Source: Massospora cicadina (Eukaryota; Entomophthoromycota; Entomophthoromycetes; Entomophthorales; Entomophthoraceae). From it: a stretch of 64,000 bases of DNA. The notes under the pieces are model-generated. The model made no database searches, was not told where the DNA came from, and was given only the letters and a program-made list of their open reading frames with translations. This document shows positions 1 through 10,591 of the stretch, piece after piece. Numbering within the stretch: position 1 is the stretch's first letter; every line of letters begins with the position of its first letter. The translations under genes and the position numbers were made by a program. The stretch is taken from assembly GCA_022478985.1 (NCBI GenBank), contig JAKSZP010013302.1, positions 1 to 64,000 of the forward strand, written 5' to 3'.

Positions 1-429
1 GTTGGCGCATTGTCAGTCCTGGACATTTTCGACCTGTGTAGCTTCAAATTCAAATATTAGTTCATACAGTGTGCCCTGATTATCTGTAATTTGTTGGGTC
101 ATATTTACTCTTTGAGTCTTACAGAGGAATATGCTTTATTAAAATCTGATAATAATCCCTCCTTCCCAGATTATATCCATTGCTCCTACCACATTTTCTA
201 GTTCTGACATGGCTCCAGATGTGTCTTTGGCTTCTCAAGTACTATATGAGCTTACATCATGCTTGGAGGGATGAAACTTTTTGATCATCTGGTACTGCTA
301 AGCGCAAGTGGACTTATTGCTCGCTGAGGGGGTTTGATCTTGTTCAATAGGAGCGTTTGAATTTTATTCAACTATGTGAGGAAGTATTCTCCACCCACTA
401 AAACCCTCAACTTTGGGGCGCCCATAGGA
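1..429. other. Unassigned AT-rich sequence, possibly upstream pol of E5
   Basis: No ORF, repeat partner or recognisable domain is visible. By position it would be the pol region upstream of the E5 integrase, but no RNase H or RT motif could be read, so this is only an inference. Confidence 0.3.
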
Positions 430-544
430 TAAGAAGCGCCTCAATTTGGTAAAGTGGACTTTAACTGGCTAGGTATCTCTAAGGATATCTAAGCTTTCAG
501 TCACAAATTGTGTGTCATTTATTCAGAAGAAATCTGAAATTAGT
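430..544 (+). pseudogene. E5 integrase, zinc-binding N-terminal piece (first fragment)
   Basis: A short decayed stretch just left of E1. Read in the frame that continues at 6451, it gives a His-containing segment and then residues resembling the 'K-T-E-E-L..R-N-Y-Y-W-P-R-M' part of the Ty3 integrase HHCC domain; there is one in-frame stop. After E1 and one duplicated target copy are removed, the next residues are N-Y-F-R-M-V-S-S-F, the usual continuation. No other coding signal is visible here. Integrase inserts retrotransposon cDNA into chromosomes; this copy is dead. The match is short, so the call depends on continuity with the 6451-6540 piece. Confidence 0.45.
540..544. repeat. Left TSD of E1 (TTAGT)
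   Basis: Five bases abutting the outer end of the left E1 LTR. The right-hand counterpart at 6451-6455 is TTATT, one mismatch. This fits a 5-bp Ty3-type duplication that has since mutated. Confidence 0.5.
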
Positions 545-1671
545 TATTAAGTTTTAGTCTATGGTGCAAGCTAAAATGACTTAACAATAAATTTGAGGAT
601 AGAAACTCGGTTTACTATTGAAACTCTCACTATAATCAGGAAGTAAATTTTCCAATAATCCTCAAAAATAGCAAGTAACTCCAGTATCCTCGCTGTTCTT
701 AAGTCTACTGGCAACAACAATTACAAGACCTTCTGTCAACATACAAAATTAGAAATATACCTCTATAATTGGGACTACTTCTACAGCAGGTAAATATATA
801 CTTCTCTTTGGGAAGTATAAATACACAACTTTATAATATAGATGTAAAGGCAATAGATATGAATATCAGACTGATGACAGATGGAACAATTAATAAACTA
901 AGCGACAGTAGCTATTAATGATCAATATTCAAATGGTAAATGATGATGTTTTATTAATTGGCCAAGCACTGGCATTATATACCTCTCAGGCATCTCTGGC
1001 CAAACTCATCTATTAGATGAGTTCATTCATATTATGCCAATCCTCTGCTGGTCATGTCAATTATCATAAAGTATCCCCAAGTCAATTTGACCATGAATTG
1101 ATTAAAACTAACAATCTTTTAGCCCAAATGAAGGCAATTTTAATCTCATAGTTGGGATGATTTTAATTTCAAACTCAATACTAAACTCTTCCCAATTAGA
1201 GCTTATGTCATAACTCAACGAATAACAATAAATGGGGATTAAAATATATATGAACAATAGTATATGACACACCCTAATTGGGATGTCAGCAGGCCTCTCA
1301 ATAGCACTAAGTACATCCTTAATTGAGATGTCTATGTCAAGTGCTTAATAAATTAATTTCATTAATTGAACCCAAACTTCCGCCTTAGGCATCAAGATTT
1401 GTGCACTAATTTAGGAAGTGCAATTTAGTTAATGCAGTGAGACCACTTTGCACCCAATTGGACCCATAATCAGCTATAACATGATTATATCATAGCTATT
1501 ATTAACTATAATAATTGGGACAATTTTAAGTACAATTGAGGTGGTTTTGGAATTAAAATAGGTATGCAGATAAATCAGGAAAAATCAAAGGATCCATCAA
1601 TGGGATTAATCTATTTGCATTAATGGTTTTCTTAAAGGGTTTATTTTTGAGTCAACCATCAAAATCTAAAA
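545..1671 (-). repeat. E1 LTR (3' LTR in element orientation)
   Basis: About 1.1 kb, nearly identical to 5320-6450. The outer boundary comes from aligning it to the right copy; the terminal TG/CA dinucleotides seen on the right copy are mutated here. It contains no ORF. Tandem-like motifs built on 'TAATTG' recur through it. Confidence 0.88.
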
Positions 1672-1682
1672 TTTCCCCCCAC
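1672..1682 (-). promoter_or_regulatory. E1 polypurine tract
   Basis: On the minus strand a run of six G followed by AAA abuts the 3' LTR, as expected for the plus-strand DNA primer of an LTR element. Confidence 0.7.
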
Positions 1683-2239
1683 TTGACTAAAAATAAACCC
1701 TGAGATTCCCTATTCTCTCTTCACATCTGTAAACATCACCACTTCTGCATATCAGAAATTCGTCACTGCTCTTATTCCCAAACAATGTAATTATTTAACT
1801 AATTGAACCAAACATTTTATATTAATATGTTTTTAGATTGTTTTGAAGTCCTGGTTAAAGTTTCTTATTATTTTTCCAACTTTAATGATGTCCATTCAGC
1901 CCTGTTTTTTTTCATTCAGCTGCTAGATTGGGCCAAATTGGCACACAAAAGATAAAGAATTATTTTTCAGTTCCCTCTCCTCAAAGTGGAGGAATAAAAA
2001 CCTTGCTGGTTTTTTTCATTATTAAAAGTTCAATTATATTTTTTCTTTCTTATATATTATATATTCTTATTATCATTCTTAATATTTATTTTCTTAGTTA
2101 TCTATTTTTCTTTTATTATCTTTATATTAATTTTTTCTTCTAATTATTATTTTTTTTTCTCATATATATTACTTCTTATAGTTGTATATACTTAAGTATG
2201 AATTCTTCTCTTCTAATTGGCTCACTTCATAAAGCTTCC
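1683..2239. other. Noncoding spacer of E1 with pyrimidine-rich, low-complexity tract
   Basis: This lies between the integrase end and the polypurine tract. About 1990-2200 is an extremely T-rich tract (TTTTTTC, TTATATATTA) that opens an apparent ORF by composition only. No envelope-like gene is present. Confidence 0.6.
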
Positions 2240-4999
2240 TTAAGAATTTTATCATGGACTCAATTATATACATGCCCCATATTTTTCTCCTTAATATTGT
2301 AGGAAAAGTTTGAAGTTTTCTTTATAACGTCAAATGGGCCAACCCGAATTCATTCAACTTGTGAGTTCAGCCCAAACCATGGGTATTACAAAATAATACC
2401 TCATCCCCTACAGCAAATTCAGGCAGATCATATTGGGTTTTTTGATCTTTTCATGTCGGGCCTTTAAAAGTTTAAAGTTATTATCAAAAGCCTGAGCTTG
2501 CAGTTTAATTAAGGTTTCTGCAAGCCACTCAACATACTGAGAATAACTCAATTCCTGGGGTTCTTGTAGCAAGGAATATAATATGGCACTAGGGCTGGAT
2601 GCTTCTCATATAGAAGTTGGAAAGGTGACATCTTTGTTGCCAAATGGTAAGAAATGTTGTAGGCAAAAATGGCCTAACTGAGGAATGTACTCCATTTGGA
2701 GGGCTTCTAAGAAGTCAGCTTTCTTAGGATATTGACAAGTGTTCCATTAACTCGTTCTAATGCACCATTTGTTTCTTGGTGGTATGGAGTTGACAGAACA
2801 CCACGCACCCCCATTAATTCGTTGAGCTTCTGGAGAATAGCTGCAGTATTAATTCGACCCATTATCCATTAATATGAATTGAGGACATCCGTGCCAATAA
2901 ATAACTTGCTCCAAAATAAATTTAGCAGTTGTTGAGGCTCCTAAGTCCCGAATAGCCCTGGCTTTAACCCATTTTGTCAAGTGATCAATTGCCACTATGA
3001 TATATTTGGCTTTCACATTGCTAATTGGGAGGGGTCCAACCACATCTATGGATATAGTGTGCCAAGTGAATTTGGGCTGAACAAGCTGGTATGAAGTAGC
3101 TTTTCAAAAGGGTTTTCCCCTTGGCACTCTTGGCAACAGCTCAAAGTTTGATGAATGTCAAATTGCATCGATTCCCAATAGTATTTTTGCTTGAGCTGCT
3201 CCTTTGTTTTCTTAAAGCCTCTGTGGCCGGTGGCCTTATAAGCAGCCAAAATTAGATCTGCTCAAGCCAAGGGACGGGGTAATATATATTTCTTCCCATC
3301 AATCACCTTGAATATGACTCCTTTTTCAGTGTATGTATCCTTTCTTAATCTGGAGAAAATTTTCTGCACTTGTTTGGGCTCATTGGCAAAAGTTCCATTA
3401 ACCATCTTCTGAAACAAGGCATCCGCAGGCTGACAGAGGGTTGCCACAATGGGCAGACAGGACAAACAATCAGCATTCTGATGCTTAGCACCAGCCTGGT
3501 GCTTGATGGTATAGGCATAAGCCCGCAGATTAAGTGCCCAGCGAGCCAAAAAGTCCTTCTGGCTCCTTTAAGTTGTTAAGACAGCTTAGGGTGACTGATC
3601 AGTAACCATAGTAAAATGCACTCCATGAAGGTATAATCAGATTTGTTTATATGCATATATAACTGCCTAAAAACCCTCTTTATGTAACAGTATTATTTCT
3701 TTCATGGGCATTTAGGGTCCAACTAGCATAAGATACTGGGTGCTCTTCGCCATCTTCTCCAACTTGGGACAAGATGGCTCCAATTGCCATTAACGACGCA
3801 TCAGTCTGGACAATAAATTCCTGGTCAAAGTCAGGATAGCGAAACACTGGTGTGACTATAAGGGCCAAATGAAGCTGGACAAATGCCTCCTGGCAGGCAA
3901 ATTCCACTCAAAAGAGACCTTATCATTAATTATATAAAATAAAGGTTCTCTGATTTGAGCAAAGTCGACAATAGATCAGCAATAGTACCCAATCATACCC
4001 AAAATACTTGAATGTCCCCACATGCATTTGGGCCTCTTCATTTTAGATATTGCTAACAATTTGGGCGGTCGTGGCTGAAGACCTTCTTTATCAATTACAA
4101 ACCCAAGGTATTTCAGTTGGTCTTTAAAGAATTACACTTCCAAGGCTTGACCTTCATTTTGCATCAGCTAACCTCTTGAAAACCTCTTCCAGGTGTTCCA
4201 GATGTTCATCAAAGTTACGGCTGAATACGTTTATATCATCTAAGTATATTAGTACAGATGACAATTTAAGGTTGCCCAGTATAGTGTCCATCGCTCTCTT
4301 GAAGGTTGCTGGAGCATTACAGAGTCCTTGAAAAACCGCGTTAGTTGAAATAGCCCTTCTTGGATAATAATAGCGCACATTTCTCGCTCAGCTTCAGGAA
4401 GATCAATTTGCCAATACCCACTAATTAAAATCATCGTTGAGAAGAACTTTGCACCCCCAAGCCTGTCTAGGGCATCATCAATATGTGAAAGAGGATAAAT
4501 CTTTTTTGGTAATTTTAAGCTTCCAGTAGTCAATAACAACCCTGTTGCTCCCATCTTTCTTTTTTACAATGAGAATTGAGGCTTCTCATGGACACTTGGA
4601 TGGCATCAACATGCCAAGGCTGAAAATTTTCTTAATTTCCTTTGACACAACCTCTTCAGCAGTTTTTGAACGCCTAATTGGCCTCAATCAGATAGGTAAA
4701 TGGTCCCCTGCATCTATTGTATGGGCCACTCCTCTCGCACATCCCAGGTCAAAATCATCCATAGTGAATATCTCATGGCATTTCTCAAAAAATCCTCAAA
4801 CTCAGTCCTTTTCCTGATCATTTAGTTCCCCTAAACTGGCCATAGGTGTGACATTATGCATATAATCCAACTCATCATCGGGAGTCCAAAGCTCATCCAG
4901 GATTTCAAAATCGTGAAAAGATTCAATCTCCATGATGGTAATCAGATGGAGATAGGCAACCACCTGGTGCCTTTTGATAAAAATTGGCCAATTCTGCAT
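2240..4999 (-). pseudogene. E1 pol remnant: RT, RNase H, integrase
   Basis: Pieces in several minus-strand frames read in normal Ty3 order. The pre-RT linker is at 4999-4802. RT spans about 4554-4154, with G-L-C-N-A-P-A-T-F and the catalytic Y-L-D-D. RNase H is at 3907-3262, with F-I-V-Q-T-D-A-S then D-C-L-S. The integrase zinc-binding domain (H, H, C-Q-E-C) is at 3249-3046. The integrase core is at 3043-2849, with 'V-A-I-D-H-L-T-K-W' and 'I-L-M-D-N-G', which carries the second catalytic Asp. A weak C-terminal segment runs to about 2240. The core is very close to E2's, so E1 and E2 are one family with different LTRs. Several stops and frameshifts make it inactive. Confidence 0.88.
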
Positions 5000-5118
5000 G
5001 TTTGCACAGAGGGCACTAATTTCTTAATTTCTGAGAATAATTATACCAGGTGCCACCTTAGGTTTGAGTTGAGTTTGGGACTTAAGTTGATAAAGTTCAC
5101 CATAAATCCCTTCTGGGA

Positions 5119-5283
5119 TTTGAATTATCAGCACAGTTGATATAGCTCTAATGAGTACTCGTTCCCCTCCTCATTGCTAGAACTATCTGATATAAAAATT
5201 TCAATAAACTGAACATCTCTTGTTTCCATCTCATTATTGCTGTATTTTCTGGCAAATTCTGAATTCAGATTGTCCACATCCAT
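5119..5283 (-). CDS. E1 short acidic leader ORF (54 codons)
   Basis: The first ATG after the primer-binding site opens an uninterrupted 54-codon frame, starting M-D-V-D-N and containing an acidic S-D-S-S-S-N-E-E cluster. It occupies the position where gag should begin. I do not recognise the product. It could be the stump of gag left after deletion of the rest, or a replacement leader. It ends before the pol linker in another frame. Confidence 0.4.
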
Positions 5284-5298
5284 ATTATTTAGTTTTAT

Positions 5299-5316
5299 CC
5301 CCTGTAGTGAGCACCA
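5299..5316 (-). promoter_or_regulatory. E1 primer-binding site
   Basis: On the minus strand TGGTGCTCACTACAGGGG begins two to four bases inside the 5' LTR. TGG pairs with a tRNA CCA end. The same block follows the 5' LTR of E2 and, in altered form, those of E6 and E8. The priming tRNA was not identified. Confidence 0.75.
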
Positions 5317-5319
5317 AAA

Positions 5320-6450
5320 TGTTAAATTTTACCCAATGGTGCAAGCTAAAATGACTTAACAATGAATTTGAGGATAAAAACTCGGTTTACTATTAAAACT
5401 CCTGCTCATAATCGGGAATATATTTTACAATAATCCTCAATAATAGGCAAGTAACTCAAGTATGCTCGCTGTTCTTAAGTCTACTGGCAAAAACAATTAC
5501 AAGACCTTCTGTCAACATACAAAATTAGAAATATACCTCTATAATTGGGACTACTTCTCCAGCAGGTAAATATATACTTCTCTTTGGGAAGTATAAATAC
5601 ACAACTTTATAATATAGATGTAAAGGCAATAGATATGAATATCAGACTGATGACAGATGGAACAATTAATAAACTAAGCGACAGTAGCTATTAATGATCA
5701 ATATTCAAATGGTAAATGATGATGTTTTATTAATTGGCCAAGCACTGGTATTATATACCTCTCAGGCATCTCCTGGCCAAACTCATCTATTAGATGAGTT
5801 CATTCATATTATGACAATCCTCTGCTGGTCATGTCAATAATCATAAAGTATCCCCAAGTCAATTTGACCATGAATTGATTAAAACTAACAATCTTTTAGC
5901 CCAAATGAAGGCAATTTTAATCTCATAGTTGGGATGATTTTAATTTCAAACTCAATACTAAACTCTTCCCAATTAGAGCTATGTCATAACTCAACGAATA
6001 ACAATAAATGGGGATTAAAATATATATATGAACAATAGTATATGACACACCCCTAATTGGGATGTCAGCAGGCCTCTCAATAGCACTAAGTACATCCTTA
6101 ATTGAGATGTCTATGTCAAGTGCTTAATAAATTAATTTCATTAATTGAACCCAAACTTCCGCCTTAGGCATCAAGATTTGTGCACTAAGTTAGGAAGTGC
6201 AATTTAGTTAATGCAGTGAGACCACTTTGCACCCAATTGAACCCATAATCAGCTATAACATGATTATATCATAGCTATTATTAACTATAATAATTGGGAC
6301 AATTTAAGTACAATTGAGGTGGTTTTGGAATTAAAATAGGTATGCAGATAAATTAGGAAAAATCAAAGGATCCATCAATGGGATCAATCTATTATCATTG
6401 ATGGTTTTCTCAAAAGGGTTTATTTTTGAGTCAACCATCAAAATCTAACA
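5320..6450 (-). repeat. E1 LTR (5' LTR in element orientation)
   Basis: A 1.13-kb copy of 545-1671. On the minus strand it begins TGTTAGATTTTG and ends TTTAACA, keeping the TG...CA termini that fix the element boundaries. Confidence 0.9.
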
Positions 6451-6540
6451 TTATTTTAGAATGGTTTCCTCTTTTTTAGCACTATGTTGCCCAACCCAAA
6501 AGGGGGAGACACCGCGTATCATGATAACGGTCTTCTCCAT
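6451..6540 (+). pseudogene. E5 integrase, zinc-binding C-C piece (second fragment)
   Basis: Reads M-V-S-S-F then a Cys-rich 'C-C-P-T-Q-K-G' run, then after a frame change 'N-G-L-L-H'. This is the end of the HHCC zinc-binding domain and the start of the linker to the integrase core. The frame resumes at 25642 after E3 is removed, giving H-L-Q-Q-A..G-P-W then V-S-V-D-F-I-V-E-L. The first five bases are the right TSD of E1 and the last five (TCCAT) the left TSD of E3. Confidence 0.6.
6536..6540. repeat. Left TSD of E3 (TCCAT)
   Basis: A perfect match to 25642-25646, immediately outside the other E3 LTR, 19.1 kb away. Confidence 0.9.
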
Positions 6541-7141
6541 TGTTGGGAATCATGAGATTTGGACAGTCCTGAGAGATTTGAACTCCAGCCACTCTAATGA
6601 AGCAGAGAATTCTAACCACTGTACCACAAAGGTAAATAAAATTTTAAATGGACGAAAGGAATTTCTACTTCCAGAAGGACCCACTAATCTTTTTATCAGA
6701 GCCACCAGGCCAGCTAATGAAGATCTACCATTTGGAGGTCCCCAGAATCAAGTTCACTAGCTAAAGATAGTCAGATTCAAAAGAAACTCATGTCACACGA
6801 CACATTTGTAAAGAAAGTACCTTATCCTACTTATTCCTGATTATCACACAAAGTTCCTCTTAGGTGAATCAGAATAACTTGGCAGCCTATAAATATCTCT
6901 GAATTTTTCTCAATAATATTATCATATAAATCCTCTAGTTTTATTACTAGTGTTCATTTTGCCTGTGTATACAGAAGACCTTTCCTGTTTAAAGTGAACA
7001 GAGTAGCCTCAACGACGTATTTCCCTTGAGAGATCGCCTTAGGTAACCTAGTCCCTAAGAGATTTGTTGGAACCACGTTTGACTCATAAATGAACTGCCT
7101 TTGAAGGCCCTGACCTTCAGCGTGGACGACGACGTCCTACG
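6541..7141 (+). repeat. E3 5' LTR
   Basis: 601 bp, starting TGTTGGGAATCAT. It aligns along its length with 25036-25641, for example in the block around 6968-7060 that matches about 25467-25560. The terminal CA is CG here. It carries the antisense tRNA-like sequence near its start. Confidence 0.88.
6567..6633 (-). other. tRNA-like sequence with Pol III A and B boxes inside E3 5' LTR
   Basis: On the minus strand, TGGTACAGTGG (6616-6626) fits the A-box consensus and GTTCAAATC (6575-6583) fits the B-box. The spacing is that of a tRNA. It aligns with the better preserved 70-nt copy at 25062-25131. Folding is partly lost here, including the anticodon arm. It is tRNA-derived, but I would not call it a working tRNA gene. 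Confidence 0.65.
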
Positions 7142-7877
7142 AACTGTACTCCCTACCAGGTCCTTATGAGGCTCCTAGTGAAGACCTACCTTTGGTATGA
7201 ATAACTCCAGAGACGAAAGCCCTCCTAATATGGAGGAGAATATGAGTTTAACCCAATGAGTTGCTATCAATAATCATAATGTAATGCTACCTCAACTGTA
7301 AGAACTTGAGTTTCATACAACCATGAAAATAACTGTTTCAGTTCCTGATGAATCCACCTACCAAATCCAGGCTCCCAATGTTGGCCAAACAGCTTAAGAG
7401 CTTTTAGGTGAAGTTGTTACCCCTGGTGGAGAGCTACTTATAGCAGCTCTACCCATACTATTCAAATGCGCCAATCTTATTAAACATCAGAGCTTTCAAG
7501 CAGTGACATAGGAGCAGTCCATACAAGTTTTACCTCCAACGATTTGAACATCCTGACTTACACCAACACATGCAGTTGCTCTCACTCCACCATATGGAGA
7601 TGCAGCGACAGCTAGGATTGACCCACCAGATTCACTCCCAGCTCATTGCGTTATACAACGCTGCCTTCAATTTTTGGCTGAAATAATCGGAAAACTAATT
7701 TAAGTATCTGTCAGAAAACAATTCTATCATGCACTACCTTGCTTAAATTGACACTGGAGTCGTCCAATACTTTCATAATGAGTTTTCCCAGCGGATGGAC
7801 CAGTTAACCAATGATATAGATCAAAATTTGAAGGTGCTTTATCCACTCTCTTTGACCGAATAACTGAAGATCTTGAA
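7142..7877 (+). pseudogene. E3 gag, N-terminal part
   Basis: Decayed coding sequence after the 5' LTR. A readable part at about 7540-7680 gives a His/Gln/Leu-rich helical stretch (H-M-Q-L-L-S-L-H-H-M-E-M-Q-R-Q-L), and about 7790-7877 gives M-D-Q-L-T-N-D-I-D-Q-N and I-T-E-D-L-E. This looks like the coiled-coil N-terminal part of a Ty3 gag. It is cut at 7877 by LINE-A and continues from 13931. No clear primer-binding site can be read after 7141. Confidence 0.6.
7867..7877. repeat. Left TSD of LINE-A
   Basis: AAGATCTTGAA matches AAGATCGTGAA at 13931-13941, ten of eleven bases. Confidence 0.65.
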
Positions 7878-8734
7878 GCAGGGAGCTAGGTAAGGTAAGC
7901 TGGGGCCTTCACGTGGCATGACCAAGAAAGGCTTGTGAAAACACAGGTGAGTACCCAATACCAGAACCCAGAGAGGCGCCTTAGAAGGGTCCTGTAGCGG
8001 CCTGAATGGGGATTGGGATGGAAGCTAATGACTGTAGCCCAACCTGTTCTTGCAGGTGCTTCCACTCTCCTTTGGGGGAATATGGCCAGGAAAGGGGAGT
8101 CAAGAGTAGGGCGTATCATCTGTCACACTACTTCCCTACAAGGCGGGGCGCTGCAAAAGCAAGTCTTAGTGACAAGGGTGTGGCAATCCTGATGGCTGGG
8201 CTTTGGCTCACCTGTCTACAATAATCCCCGCAGTTTTCTAATTTGGCCTGAAACCTGGATAGCAGCCAGTACTTACGTGGACTTACACTGGTTCAGCAAA
8301 AGGCGAGAGCACTCACATACCAATATGATAAACCAACCCAAAAGGTCTGCGATGGTTCCCACACAAAAAGGGCCAGAGAGCAAACTTTATCACAAAAACA
8401 AGCCGGAGATATTAACTCCATTAACAAATCAACAGCGGGGTGGCCTCTGCTACACAGGGGGCTTATTACTCTTTTGCTGCAGCAGCTGCTAATGGATTTG
8501 GGTTCAGAACCAAGCTTTTTGAAGCGGGGAACTCCGGCCACTCCAAGGATCTGATGGCAAGCATGGTGGAGAGCCTCAATTAGGTTCATCTGGGGAAGTG
8601 AAGACTGGGTGGTCTAAGGAGATGATCATGGTCAGGGTGATTGAGGTGTGTGGGTTCTCCCCACGCCATATTCACGTTTGGCTCCTGAGTTGAAACTTAT
8701 GACCTTTCAGTCTAAGATCTAAAAGGAACAGGTT
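7878..8734 (+). other. LINE-A 5' untranslated region
   Basis: Comparatively GC-rich. Only short frames of no recognisable family occur on either strand. By position it is the promoter and leader region of LINE-A. Confidence 0.45.
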
Positions 8735-9420
8735 TTGGCTGCCAGTTTGAGCACAAAGAACAAGGAGGCCATATGTCTTGCAACTGGCACTGAGATTGGA
8801 AGATATATTCTGAGGGATATACCACCTTTGATCACTAGAGGGGCCATGATTTCTCAGCTGAAATGCTTTGACAGAGTGATCTCCTTTAATGAAAACAAAT
8901 TGGTAAAGAACTTGAAGAAGAAAGACGGTAGCTTGAAAAAGTTCACCATAGGATTAGGGGACTGGGTTTTGGAGGTTGAAATTTTTCGAAATTATACAGG
9001 GAGTTGCCTTATTCAGTCACTGTAGGGACCTGGAGTGTCCCTGTGGTACCACTGGACAGATGCTTCTTGTGTGGTGCGAAGGGGCACATCAAAGCCAAAT
9101 TTCCTCAGTTATAACCTCCTGCGGCAGTGGCCAAGCCTAGCGGGCCTAGCGCGGGGGTGCCAGTAATGGCGCCCTCTGAGAAAGAGAAGCCAGCTCTCCA
9201 GAAGGCGTTGGAGAAGCTGACTGAGATGTCAGCAAAGCAAGGGAGGAGGCAGAAGCTGGAATCACTTCAGAGGCGGTGACTGGAGTGCTGAAAAGTGCTA
9301 GGAAGGTCAACAATAAATCAAAACGTTCCTGGAAGGCGATGGAAGCAGTTAGACTCCAAATCGAGCTGATTGCACTTTGTCACAGTCCGCAAAGGACATT
9401 AAGGAAGCAATAACTTCCAA
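8735..9420 (+). pseudogene. LINE-A ORF1 protein (nucleic-acid binding, zinc knuckle)
   Basis: The first 96 codons (8735-9025) stay open and contain 'I-S-F-N-E-N-K-L-V' and a basic K-K-K-D-G-S-L-K-K run. After one stop the next codons give a knuckle R-C-F-L-C-G-A-K-G-H-I-K-A-K-F at about 9055-9105: C-x2-C-x4-H, with the last Cys replaced by Phe. Such ORF1 proteins coat LINE RNA. The continuation to about 9420 is Lys/Glu-rich and frameshifted. Confidence 0.65.
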
Positions 9421-9779
9421 AATGGATGGGGTTCTCCCCATCACTTGATCGTGTAAGGCGAGCGACCATAAGGAATTTGGGCGTGACAGAGAGCGCAAGG
9501 CCCGTAGGGGAAGAAGCGGAGGTGAGGGAGGTGCTGCCTGTTAGCAATAGTGGTCCAATGCCTTCTAACCCAATGCATACAACTGAAGTGGAGGGGTCTA
9601 TCGAGGACCTAGCAATGGTAAGATTCCAGAAGCTATTGTGACCGAGCAGCCTCCACCCCCAGCCCAGTCTAGCACTGGAAAGGGAAGGAAGAACATGATC
9701 CCTCTAAACCATATGAGGTGGAAGAGGATGGGGACCCCCAGATTCTGACACTGAAGCCTCTTCGGTTTCAAACCTATGG
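9421..9779 (+). pseudogene. LINE-A region between ORF1 and endonuclease
   Basis: A short frame (9426-9641) rich in Glu, Val and Pro reads from here with no recognisable domain. It is probably the end of ORF1 or the inter-ORF linker. Confidence 0.4.
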
Positions 9780-10591
9780 CGATCAGGGTTAAATTGCTAA
9801 TGCATGGGGTCTGAATGAACTCAAGCAGCAGCAGCTGGTGTAACTCTGATTGCAACAGCATTTTATAGATATTGGCTTCCTCACAGAGACTAAGTCCAAG
9901 CCTGGGGTGGAGGAGATCTTGGCTTTCCAGTTTCCTCTGAAGCAATCATTTTACTCTCACTTGGTGAATCAACCAAACTCAGACTCAACCTTAGGGGAGG
10001 GAAAGAGGGAGGGGGAGAAGCCAAAGGGGGTATCTTGGTCTGGTGGGAGTACAAGGTTAAGGTGCTGGATAAAAGAAATTATCCTTGGAAGAGCATTAGC
10101 AGTAATGTCACTGTTTAAAAAGGAATAAATTTGGTCTATCGGCATTTATGCGCCCAATTCTGGATCTAAATGGAAGGCCTTCTTCCAGAAGGTCGGCCTG
10201 AGGATCCAGGAGAAAGGCATTGGGGGGTCAGTAGTGCTGGGGGGAGACATGAACTGTGTCTGATCTAGGGATGACAGAGTTGGGACTTCAGGCAAGCTGG
10301 AGTTCTGATCCTGGAGCCCATAAGTTGGCCAGTTTAATGATCAATCTTGGCCTACTGGATGTGTGGAGAGCTGGCCGTAATGAAGATGGGAAGACTGGGT
10401 GGACTCACATTCAGGGGGATCGTTTTTCCCGCATTGACTTTGTGTTGGTGCCTCAGCCTATCCTAAGTCGCTACAAGTTGATCCTTCAGAATCATGATTC
10501 AGGTGCTTCAGACCACAGGCCCCTTGAACTGCAGATCAGTGACCCTCAGGTTGCTTCTGCAGGGAAAAGGGATTTAGAGACTGAACCCTAA
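9780..10591 (+). pseudogene. LINE-A endonuclease domain
   Basis: Fragments of an exonuclease-endonuclease-phosphatase fold in order. There is a 'T-E-T-K' like stretch near 9885-9900 and 'G-I-Y-A-P-N-S' near 10140-10160. A 'G-G-D-M-N-C' follows near 10240-10256. The C-terminal part runs through 'R-I-D-F-V-L-V' to S-D-H-R-P-L-E at about 10515-10535, which holds the catalytic Asp-His pair. It nicks target DNA to start reverse transcription. Frameshifts separate the pieces. Confidence 0.75.

Larger units (their letters stand above)
545..6450 (-). mobile_element. E1: Ty3/gypsy LTR retrotransposon lacking gag and protease
   Basis: Two long direct repeats (545-1671 and 5320-6450) flank about 3.65 kb. 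Read on the minus strand the order is LTR, primer-binding site, a short ORF, pol linker, RT, RNase H, integrase, polypurine tract, LTR. Gag and retropepsin are absent: the linker before RT lies only about 300 bases after the primer-binding site, whereas related E2 has about 2 kb there. In about 120 aligned bases (961 onward against about 5739 onward) I count four LTR differences, so this is the most recent LTR insertion seen here by that measure. Pol nevertheless has many stops and frameshifts. It lies inside the integrase of E5. Confidence 0.9.

Noticed and set aside
1928..2143. 71-codon hydrophobic ORF resembling a membrane protein
   Set aside because: The hydrophobicity comes from a T-rich low-complexity tract (Phe, Leu, Ile, Tyr). 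It lies in the 3' noncoding part of E1 on the opposite strand.
1672..2240. Envelope-type third ORF between integrase and LTR of E1
   Set aside because: No signal peptide, cysteine pattern or open frame on the coding strand.
6567..6633. Functional tRNA gene
   Set aside because: The T stem and part of the acceptor stem do not pair, the anticodon arm is lost in this copy, and it lies inside an LTR. I report it as tRNA-like only.
8293..8589. 98-codon minus-strand ORF in the LINE-A leader
   Set aside because: Opposite strand to LINE-A, no recognisable family, and the forward strand has a similar-length open frame at the same place; this fits chance in GC-richer DNA.
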